Positions 8,241 to 12,838 of a stretch of 12,838 bases of DNA are shown piece after piece. The translations under genes were made by a program, and so were the position numbers. Where the stretch lies: contig CAMFZK010000014.1 in assembly GCA_946006915.1 (NCBI GenBank), positions 1 to 12,838 of the forward strand, written 5' to 3'. The notes below the pieces were generated by a model, which had not been told where the DNA came from, ran no database searches, and saw only the letters and a program-made list of their open reading frames with translations. Each line of letters begins with the position of its first letter. Positions within the stretch are counted from its first letter, which is position 1. The stretch is from an uncultured Clostridia bacterium (GTDB lineage Bacteria > Bacillota > Clostridia > Oscillospirales > Acutalibacteraceae).

Positions 8241-8828
8241 TTGAAAAGCAACACAAAATTATTTTTAAAGACCGTTTTAATAAGTGCGTTTTGTCTGCTT
8301 ATTTTTACTGGTGCGGGTTATTTTTATTTAAAGGGAAGTTTTGTTTCTGCCCAGAATGAAAACAATTCTGTGCCGTATTATAAACAAATTCCGCAAAACA
8401 GCGGTTTGCTTTTTGAAACAGGGGGAGACAAGACCTATTTTTACCTTGATTTTGAAAACCAAAATATTTTGGTTACCTCTAGTGGGGAAAGTTTTGAATA
8501 TCCGGTGGATTTTAAGGTAAATGCGGATTTGGATTTTGTTGCCGATTTTGTGGACCGTATAGAGGGTATAGAACTTGACTTAGGAAATAAAACTTTAAGA
8601 TACACGGGTGTTCAGGTTGAAGATTTAATTTTAGCGGACAAAGATTTTTCCTTAAAACCGCAAATAATAAATGCGATTTGTGACAAAATTTCAAAGGTGG
8701 GAATGGGAAAGGAAATGTTTTCAGAAATTATTGAAAGATGTGAAACCAATCTTACCGTACCCGATTTTTACGGTTGGTTAGATTATATAAGGGAACTCTC
8801 TGCAAATGTAATATTTATTGACAACTAA
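8241..8828 (+). CDS. Single-pass membrane protein with a degenerate LCP-like domain
   Basis: Function is not assigned. From the TTG at 8241 the protein has 195 residues: a short basic N-terminus (KSNTK), one membrane segment (about 11-30), then an outside-facing domain. The domain's order of motifs resembles the second half of LytR-CpsA-Psr (LCP) phosphotransferases: a phrase like DFVADFVDRIEGIELDL, then RYTGVQVEDLI, then a LKPQ-IINAI helix, then LTVPDFYGWLDYI. In true LCP proteins the middle region carries the Arg/Asp residues that bind the lipid pyrophosphate substrate. Here that stretch (DLILADKDFSLKPQ) lacks them, and the N-terminal part of the LCP fold is short. It is probably a non-catalytic relative, though it could be an unrelated family. 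The TTG start is chosen because GGTGAT (8232-8237) matches the anti-SD exactly. The open frame extends up to 8205, but that would place the start inside the terminator. Confidence 0.7.
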   Translation: MKSNTKLFLKTVLISAFCLLIFTGAGYFYLKGSFVSAQNENNSVPYYKQIPQNSGLLFETGGDKTYFYLDFENQNILVTSSGESFEYPVDFKVNADLDFVADFVDRIEGIELDLGNKTLRYTGVQVEDLILADKDFSLKPQIINAICDKISKVGMGKEMFSEIIERCETNLTVPDFYGWLDYIRELSANVIFIDN

Positions 8829-8854
8829 TATTTGCAGTAGAGTGACAACTAATA
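8819..8854 (+). repeat. Two exact 12-base direct repeats upstream of the glnN promoter
   Basis: TGACAACTAATA occurs at 8819-8830 and again at 8843-8854, start-to-start distance 24 bases. The first copy overlaps the last codons and stop of the preceding gene. The second ends four bases before the -35 box. A shorter match (TGACAA) recurs at 8860-8865 within the -35 region. The position suggests a binding site for a regulator of the glutamine synthetase gene, but the regulator is unknown. Confidence 0.55.
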
Positions 8855-8858
8855 GTGT

Positions 8859-8887
8859 TTGACAAATTTACTTCTAATTGGTATACT
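8859..8887 (+). promoter_or_regulatory. Promoter of the glutamine synthetase gene
   Basis: TTGACA (8859-8864) and TATACT (8882-8887) are separated by 17 bases, with an extended -10 TG at 8879-8880. This is a near-consensus housekeeping sigma factor promoter. Expected transcription start is about 8894, giving a leader of roughly 30 bases. Confidence 0.85.
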
Positions 8888-8911
8888 TACTATATATAAG
8901 TTTACACATTT

Positions 8912-8916
8912 GGGGG
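8912..8916 (+). promoter_or_regulatory. Ribosome binding site that fixes the TTG start of glnN
   Basis: GGGGG followed by TAAA lies 7 bases before the TTG at 8924. No ATG or GTG in frame offers a comparable site, and the N-terminus it gives aligns with the start of the type III family. Confidence 0.7.
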
Positions 8917-8923
8917 TAAAATT

Positions 8924-11008
8924 TTGGAAAAGATAAGTGATTTTTTCGGTATAAACGTTTTTTCGGATTCGGTTATGAAAGACCGACTTCCCGAAGATGT
9001 TTATGAAAAATTAAAAAATACTATTAAGGACGGTAAAGGGCTTGACAGCAGTATTGCCGATACCGTGGCTGACGCTATGAAAGACTGGGCAATAGAAAAG
9101 GGTGCTACCCACTATACCCATTGGTTTCAACCTTTAACCGGTATTACCGCCGAAAAGCATGACAGTTTTATTTCTCCGGCGGAAGACGGCGGCATTATTA
9201 TGGAATTTTCCGGCAAGGAACTTATAAAGGGCGAACCGGACGCTTCTTCCTTCCCGTCGGGCGGTCTTCGTGCGACATTTGAAGCACGTGGTTATACTGC
9301 TTGGGACCCAAGTTCTTACGCCTTTATTAAGGATAATACTTTGTGTATTCCCACCGCCTTTTGTTCATATAGCGGTGAGGCACTTGACCAAAAAACCCCC
9401 TTGCTTCGCAGTATGGCGGCAATAAACAAACAAGCACTTCGCATTGCTCACCTTTTGGGATACAGTGATGTTAAAAGCACTAATACAACGGTAGGTCCCG
9501 AACAGGAATATTTTTTGGTAGACAAGGAACTTTACAATAAACGCCCCGACCTTATTTTTACAGGAAGAACCCTAATCGGTTCAATGCCCCCTAAAGGTCA
9601 GGAAATGGACGACCACTATTTCGGTGTAATTAAACCCCGTGTTGCGGCATTTATGCGTGACCTTGATAACGAACTTTGGAAGTTAGGTGTTCTTGCCAAA
9701 ACAGAGCATAATGAGGCAGCCCCCGCACAACACGAATTAGCCCCTGTCTTTACAACCACCAATATTGCCGCAGACCATAACCAAATTACAATGGAATTTA
9801 TGAAAAAAATTGCTCTGCGTCACGGTTTGGTTTGTCTTCTTCACGAAAAACCGTATGACGGTGTAAACGGAAGCGGTAAACACAATAACTGGTCAATATC
9901 TACCGATACCGGCATTAACTTCTTAAAAGCCGGCAAAAATCCCGAAAAAAATCAGTTATTCCTTTTAACCCTTGCCGCCGTTATTGAGGCGGTGGATAAA
10001 CATCAGGACTTGTTGCGTATTGCGGTTGCCACCGCCGGTAACGACCATCGGCTCGGTGCAAACGAAGCCCCGCCTGCAATAATTTCAATCTTTTTGGGTG
10101 AAGATTTAACTTCACTTTTGGAATCGGTTGAAAGCGGTGTGCATCACGATGCCGTGAAACGTGAAAAAATGAAAATGGGTGCGGACGTTATACCCGAATT
10201 CCGTAAAGACAATTCCGACCGTAACCGTACTTCACCCTTTGCATTTACGGGTAATAAGTTTGAATTTCGTATGTTGGGTTCGGCTTCCTCTATTTCGGAC
10301 ACTAACGTAATGCTTAACACAATGTTGGCGGATGTTTTTTCGGAATATGCCGAAAAACTTGAAAATGCCGAAAATACCGAAACCGCAGTTAATGAAATTA
10401 TAAAAACCGCTTTACATAACCATAAACGTATTATCTTTAACGGGGACGGTTATTCAAAAGAATGGGAAGAAGAAGCCGAAAGACGAGGTCTTTTAAATCT
10501 TCCAAGCACGGTGGATGCTTTACCACTGCTTAAGAGTGAAGAAAATATTGCACTTTTTGAACGTCACGGGGTGTTCAACCGTGCCGAAATAAATTCAAGA
10601 ATTGATATTATCCTTGAAAACTATGCAAAAACCGTGCATATTGAGGCACTTACCTTAATTGGAATGATGAACCGTGATGTTATTCCCGCAATAACCGCAT
10701 ACACAAATTCACTTTGTGAAACGGTTAACAACAAAAATCTTATCAGGGCGGATAGTACGGTTGAATACGAACTTATTACAAAACTTTCCGCCGCAAATAA
10801 GGAAATATTCAATTTAACCGCACAACTTAAAATGGCGGTTTCGTCGGCAGAGCGTTCTAAAGATGTTTTTGAACGTGCAAACGAATACCACGCCGTTGTT
10901 TTAAAACTTATGGGGGATATCAGAAAATTTGCGGACAGTGCCGAAAGCGTTGTTCCCGCATCCTACTGGCCGTATCCCAGTTACGGCGATTTGCTGTTTA
11001 AAATTTAA
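8924..11008 (+). CDS. glnN: Type III glutamine synthetase (GlnN)
   Basis: The enzyme makes glutamine from glutamate, ammonia and ATP and is the main entry point of nitrogen. At 694 residues it is of the large type III class (about 700-730 residues, dodecameric), found in Bacteroidetes, Clostridia and some cyanobacteria, not the 440-470 residue type I. Family signatures are clear: PSGGLRATFEARGYTAWDPS (111-130), GPEQEYFL with catalytic Glu residues (191-198), EHNEAAPAQHE (261-271), NGSGKHNNWS (315-324) and AGNDHRLGANEAPP further on. The C-terminal extension (after about 500) is the type III-specific helical region. It is the only gene between its own promoter and a strong terminator, so it looks monocistronic. 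Type III enzymes are not known to carry the type I adenylylation site; regulation here may be transcriptional through the upstream direct repeats. Confidence 0.96.
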   Translation: MEKISDFFGINVFSDSVMKDRLPEDVYEKLKNTIKDGKGLDSSIADTVADAMKDWAIEKGATHYTHWFQPLTGITAEKHDSFISPAEDGGIIMEFSGKELIKGEPDASSFPSGGLRATFEARGYTAWDPSSYAFIKDNTLCIPTAFCSYSGEALDQKTPLLRSMAAINKQALRIAHLLGYSDVKSTNTTVGPEQEYFLVDKELYNKRPDLIFTGRTLIGSMPPKGQEMDDHYFGVIKPRVAAFMRDLDNELWKLGVLAKTEHNEAAPAQHELAPVFTTTNIAADHNQITMEFMKKIALRHGLVCLLHEKPYDGVNGSGKHNNWSISTDTGINFLKAGKNPEKNQLFLLTLAAVIEAVDKHQDLLRIAVATAGNDHRLGANEAPPAIISIFLGEDLTSLLESVESGVHHDAVKREKMKMGADVIPEFRKDNSDRNRTSPFAFTGNKFEFRMLGSASSISDTNVMLNTMLADVFSEYAEKLENAENTETAVNEIIKTALHNHKRIIFNGDGYSKEWEEEAERRGLLNLPSTVDALPLLKSEENIALFERHGVFNRAEINSRIDIILENYAKTVHIEALTLIGMMNRDVIPAITAYTNSLCETVNNKNLIRADSTVEYELITKLSAANKEIFNLTAQLKMAVSSAERSKDVFERANEYHAVVLKLMGDIRKFADSAESVVPASYWPYPSYGDLLFKI

Positions 11009-11017
11009 TTGAATTTG

Positions 11018-11083
11018 TAGGGATATATGTCTATAATCCGTCCGTTAGTTTAGCGGACGATAGACAGTTATCCCTATTTTTAT
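11018..11083 (+). terminator. Long hairpin terminator after glnN
   Basis: Three stacked stems form one arm: TAGGGATA (11018-11025) with TATCCCTA (11069-11076), TGTCTAT (11028-11034) with ATAGACA (11060-11066), and CGTCCG (11039-11044) with CGGACG (11054-11059). The last can extend inward by three pairs to a 3-base loop. Five T's then TATT follow. Two small internal loops interrupt the helix. It begins 10 bases after the glnN stop. Confidence 0.85.
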
Positions 11084-11103
11084 TAAAAAAATAAAAAATT
11101 TAA

Positions 11104-11115
11104 CGCTTTAAAGCG
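11104..11115. repeat. Perfect 12-base palindrome upstream of the pheA promoter
   Basis: CGCTTTAAAGCG lies nine bases before the -35 box in an A/T-rich stretch (11082-11123). It could be an operator, or a weak hairpin on the opposite strand where a T-rich run follows. No known regulator is recognised. The surrounding A-tracts could act as an UP element. Confidence 0.35.
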
Positions 11116-11124
11116 AAAAAATAC

Positions 11125-11153
11125 TTGACATACCGCTTAGTTTGGGATAAAAT
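11125..11153 (+). promoter_or_regulatory. Promoter of the pheA leader and operon
   Basis: TTGACA (11125-11130) and TAAAAT (11148-11153) are separated by 17 bases. Transcription would start near 11160, leaving a leader of about 190 bases before pheA. That length is far more than needed for translation and is filled by the leader ORF and attenuator. Confidence 0.85.
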
Positions 11154-11174
11154 GGGTTTATATTTGATTTTGGT

Positions 11175-11180
11175 AGGTGA
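11175..11180 (+). promoter_or_regulatory. Ribosome binding site of the pheA leader peptide
   Basis: AGGTGA matches the complement of the 16S rRNA 3' end over six bases and lies six bases before the ATG at 11187. A well-placed site in front of such a short ORF supports real translation of the leader peptide. Confidence 0.75.
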
Positions 11181-11186
11181 AACGGA

Positions 11187-11276
11187 ATGTTCAAAAACAG
11201 TAAATTTTACTTTTATTATTTTAAAAAGGGCTGCCCGTTTACCGCTTTTTGCCGATATTTTACGGCAAACGATTAA
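11187..11276 (+). CDS. Phe/Tyr-rich leader peptide of the pheA operon (attenuator)
   Basis: A 29-residue ORF starts with ATG and ends with TAA, between the pheA promoter and an intrinsic terminator. Seven residues are Phe (positions 2, 7, 9, 12, 18, 21, 25) and four are Tyr (8, 10, 11, 24), so 38% are Phe or Tyr; residues 7-12 read FYFYYF. The product itself probably has no function. As in the E. coli pheL leader, translation would sense charged tRNA-Phe: stalling at Phe codons changes which hairpin forms downstream and lets RNA polymerase continue into pheA. The codons at 11238-11261 (Phe18, Phe21, Tyr24, Phe25) overlap the 5' part of the first hairpin and are the best placed to act as control codons. 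The peptide sequence is not homologous to PheL as far as can be judged. The match between residue bias and downstream gene makes a chance ORF unlikely. Confidence 0.85.
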   Translation: MFKNSKFYFYYFKKGCPFTAFCRYFTAND

Positions 11277-11301
11277 CGGACAGTCCGCAACCGCTTGTGC
11301 C
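11228..11301 (+). promoter_or_regulatory. Alternative RNA pairings of the pheA attenuator
   Basis: Segment 1 (TTTGCCG, 11248-11254) pairs perfectly with segment 2 (CGGCAAA, 11263-11269). Segment 2 (GGCAAACG, 11264-11271) can instead pair with segment 3 (CGCTTGTGCC, 11292-11301) with two single-base bulges, which would block the terminator. An outer stem is also possible: GGGCTG and CCGTT (11228-11239) with AACGG and CAGTCC (11275-11286), with one mismatch. These were found by eye, not by energy calculation, so the exact antiterminator is uncertain. Confidence 0.6.
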
Positions 11302-11333
11302 TTACTAACGGCAATGTGGGTGCGGTTTTTTTT
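11285..11333 (+). terminator. Attenuator terminator in the pheA leader
   Basis: CCGCAACC (11285-11292) pairs with GGGTGCGG (11318-11325) with one bulged A, and GTGCC (11299-11301 plus neighbours) pairs with GGCA (11310-11313) inside. Eight T's follow (11326-11333). It starts nine bases after the leader peptide stop and ends three bases before the pheA ribosome binding site, so it can only be a conditional terminator for pheA. Confidence 0.85.
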
Positions 11334-11336
11334 ATT

Positions 11337-11341
11337 GGAGG
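11337..11341 (+). promoter_or_regulatory. Ribosome binding site that fixes the pheA start
   Basis: GGAGG lies seven bases before the ATG at 11349. The frame is open back to an ATG at 11295, but that codon is inside the terminator stem and lacks a ribosome binding site, and its 18 extra residues do not belong to the chorismate mutase fold. Confidence 0.85.
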
Positions 11342-11348
11342 AAGTATA

Positions 11349-12437
11349 ATGACTGAACTTGAAAAAGCACGAAAAATTATAAACGAAACCGATAAACAAA
11401 TGGCAAAACTTTTTGAAAAGCGTATGGACGCCGCAAAAATGGTTGCAAACTACAAAAAGGAACACGGTCTGCCTATTGATGATTTTGCACGTGAAGAGGA
11501 ACTCATTAAACGCAATACGGCACTTGTTGAAAGTGAAGAATACCGTTCTTATTACGTAAACTTTTTAAAGGATACTATAGGTCTTTCAAAAAAACTTCAA
11601 CACCGCTTGCTTGACGGTATGCGGGTAGCATACAGCGGGGTAGAGGGGGCTTTTGCCAATATTGCGGCAGAGCGTATTTTCCCCGATGCCACGGCGGTTG
11701 CCTGTAAAGATTTTAAATCGGCTTACGATTCGGTGGTAAACGGTGAATGTGACTGTTGTTTATTACCGATAGAAAACAGTTTTAACGGCGATGTAGGTCA
11801 GGTACTTGACCTTGCGTTTTTCGGTTCGCTTTATATTACCGGCATTTACGAAATAGAGGTTGTGCAAAACCTTTTGGCTAATGAAGGTGCAACAATCGAA
11901 AGCATAAAACAGGTTATAAGCCATCCGCAAGCACTCGGTCAATGTGCGGAATATATAAATATGCACGGTTTTGAAACAATAGAATCGGTTAATACTGCGG
12001 TAGCGGTAAGGCAGGTTTCTAAAAGCGGCAGAACCGATATTGCGGCAATAGGCAGTAATGAAGCCGCAAAGAAGTTCGGTCTTAAAAAACTTGAAGGACA
12101 CATTAACCAAAGCGGCAGCAACACTACAAGGTTTGCGGTATTTTCACGCACAAACCGTTCTAAAACTAATAAAGATAAGCATTTTATAATGTTGTTTACG
12201 GTTAAAAATGCGGCGGGTTCTTTGGGTAAGGCAATTTCGGTTATAGGCGAATTCGGCTTTAACCTTAAAGCGCTAAAAAGCCGTCCTACAAAGGAACTTA
12301 TTTGGGATTATTACTTTTATGCCGAAGGCGAGGGGGATATTTACAGCGACTACGGCAAACTAATGCTAAAACAACTTAAAAAATGTTGCAGTAACTTTAA
12401 AATTTTAGGAACATTTGAAAAAGAAATTCATATTTAA
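11349..12437 (+). CDS. pheA: Bifunctional chorismate mutase/prephenate dehydratase (P-protein)
   Basis: This 362-residue protein converts chorismate to prephenate and prephenate to phenylpyruvate, the committed steps to phenylalanine. The AroQ-type chorismate mutase domain spans about 1-88, with helical residues Arg8, Arg25 and the Lys36-Glu51 region in the expected places. The prephenate dehydratase domain spans about 92-265, beginning VAYSGVEGAFA and containing LLPIENSFNG (138-147), SHPQALGQC (191-199) and the catalytic TRF motif (260-262). The ACT domain (about 279-355) holds the Phe-binding signatures AGSL (289-292) and KSRP (310-313; usually ESRP), so feedback inhibition by Phe is likely. 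The gene has its own promoter plus a Phe/Tyr-rich leader attenuator, and aroB follows after nine bases, suggesting an aromatic amino acid operon. Confidence 0.96.
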   Translation: MTELEKARKIINETDKQMAKLFEKRMDAAKMVANYKKEHGLPIDDFAREEELIKRNTALVESEEYRSYYVNFLKDTIGLSKKLQHRLLDGMRVAYSGVEGAFANIAAERIFPDATAVACKDFKSAYDSVVNGECDCCLLPIENSFNGDVGQVLDLAFFGSLYITGIYEIEVVQNLLANEGATIESIKQVISHPQALGQCAEYINMHGFETIESVNTAVAVRQVSKSGRTDIAAIGSNEAAKKFGLKKLEGHINQSGSNTTRFAVFSRTNRSKTNKDKHFIMLFTVKNAAGSLGKAISVIGEFGFNLKALKSRPTKELIWDYYFYAEGEGDIYSDYGKLMLKQLKKCCSNFKILGTFEKEIHI

Positions 12438-12446
12438 GAGGTTGTT

Positions 12447-12838
12447 ATGGATATTTCGGTTAAAACGGCACTTTCGGGTTACAACATCGTGTTAGAACGG
12501 GGTGCTTTAGACAAAATAGGGGATTTGCTTAATTTAAAAAGGCGGGTACTGATTGTCACCGACGACGGCGTACCCACCGAATATTCGCAAAAGGTTGCAA
12601 AAGCGTCACAAACACCGGTTGTTGTCACATTTCCGCAGGGCGAAAAATCAAAACAAATGTCTACTTTAGAAACCCTTTTAAAAGCAATGGTGGAAAACGA
12701 CTTCACCCGTACTGACTGTGTAGTAGCGGTAGGCGGCGGTGTTGTGGGCGATATGGCAGGTTTTGCGGCGGCAATATTTATGCGAGGAATAGATTTTTAC
12801 AATATTCCCACCACTCTGCTTTCGCAGGTTGATTCTTC
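12447..12838 (+). CDS. aroB: 3-dehydroquinate synthase, 5' part (cut by window end)
   Basis: AroB makes 3-dehydroquinate from DAHP using NAD and a divalent metal, the second step of the shikimate pathway. The window holds 130 codons plus two bases of a protein normally about 350 residues long. Visible are QGEKSK (64-69), the NAD-binding GGGVVGDMAGF (96-106), and PTTLLSQVDS (121-130), which normally continues into the metal-binding SVGGKT region beyond the window. The ATG has an AAGAGG ribosome binding site five bases upstream and lies nine bases after the pheA stop, so the two are probably co-transcribed and share the leader attenuator. Confidence 0.95.
   Translation, partial: MDISVKTALSGYNIVLERGALDKIGDLLNLKRRVLIVTDDGVPTEYSQKVAKASQTPVVVTFPQGEKSKQMSTLETLLKAMVENDFTRTDCVVAVGGGVVGDMAGFAAAIFMRGIDFYNIPTTLLSQVDS

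Noticed and set aside
8858..8905. A GlnR operator or glutamine-type riboswitch in front of glnN
   Set aside because: No match to TGTNAN7TNACA was found, and the predicted 30-base leader is too short for a known riboswitch.
11285..11333. A T-box riboswitch upstream of pheA, suggested by GGGTGCGG before the T-run
   Set aside because: The conserved T-box sequence (AGGGTGGNACCGCG type) and the long stem I region are absent; the space from the promoter is filled by the leader ORF.
11295..11348. An N-terminal extension of PheA from the ATG at 11295
   Set aside because: That ATG lies in the attenuator terminator stem without an SD. The ATG at 11349 has GGAGG at seven bases and starts exactly at the chorismate mutase helix.
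11125..11349. A 74-codon open frame from a TTG at the -35 box through the pheA leader
   Set aside because: It begins inside the promoter, runs through the terminator, has no ribosome binding site at its TTG, and is out of frame with the Phe/Tyr-rich leader ORF, which has an SD. It is an accidental open frame.

Overview
This window looks like chromosomal DNA from an AT-rich, low-GC Gram-positive bacterium, most likely an uncultured member of the Clostridia (Bacillota). The evidence is RNase J, the tilS-hpt-ftsH cluster next to rplI-dnaB, a type III glutamine synthetase, frequent TTG starts with strong Shine-Dalgarno (SD) sequences, and short intergenic regions. All convincing genes lie on the + strand. 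The first 40 bases are not biological: they are a library adapter (Nextera/Tn5 read-1 adapter plus part of an i5 index), so native sequence starts at about base 41 and this is a contig end.

Bases 41-8206 hold a tightly packed housekeeping cluster: rnj (RNase J), rplI (ribosomal protein bL9), dnaB (replicative helicase), tilS (tRNA-Ile lysidine synthetase), hpt (hypoxanthine phosphoribosyltransferase), ftsH (membrane AAA+ protease) and a small PHP-family metal-dependent phosphoesterase. Gaps are at most about 15 bases, with overlaps at dnaB/tilS (if the TTG start is used) and tilS/hpt. A perfect 12-bp hairpin terminator closes the cluster.

Bases 8207-11083 hold a small single-pass membrane protein that looks like a shortened LytR-CpsA-Psr (LCP) domain without its catalytic segment. 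It is followed by a monocistronic-looking glnN-type (type III) glutamine synthetase with its own near-consensus extended -10 promoter, two exact 12-base direct repeats just upstream, and a long hairpin terminator.

Bases 11084 to the end hold the start of an aromatic amino acid operon: pheA (fused chorismate mutase/prephenate dehydratase with an ACT domain), then aroB (3-dehydroquinate synthase, cut by the window end). The most interesting feature lies between the pheA promoter and pheA. A 29-codon leader ORF (11187-11276) with an exact AGGTGA ribosome binding site encodes 7 Phe and 4 Tyr residues. It is followed by an intrinsic terminator with eight T's that ends just before the pheA ribosome binding site. 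The leader contains a hairpin inside the coding sequence and an alternative pairing into the terminator's 5' arm. This is the layout of a pheL-type translational attenuator, which is less commonly described in Bacillota, where T-box and TRAP control are better known. It would make pheA, and probably aroB, respond to charged tRNA-Phe (perhaps also tRNA-Tyr).

No tRNA, rRNA, CRISPR array, insertion sequence or prophage was seen. No stretch longer than about 300 bases lacks a gene or leader element.
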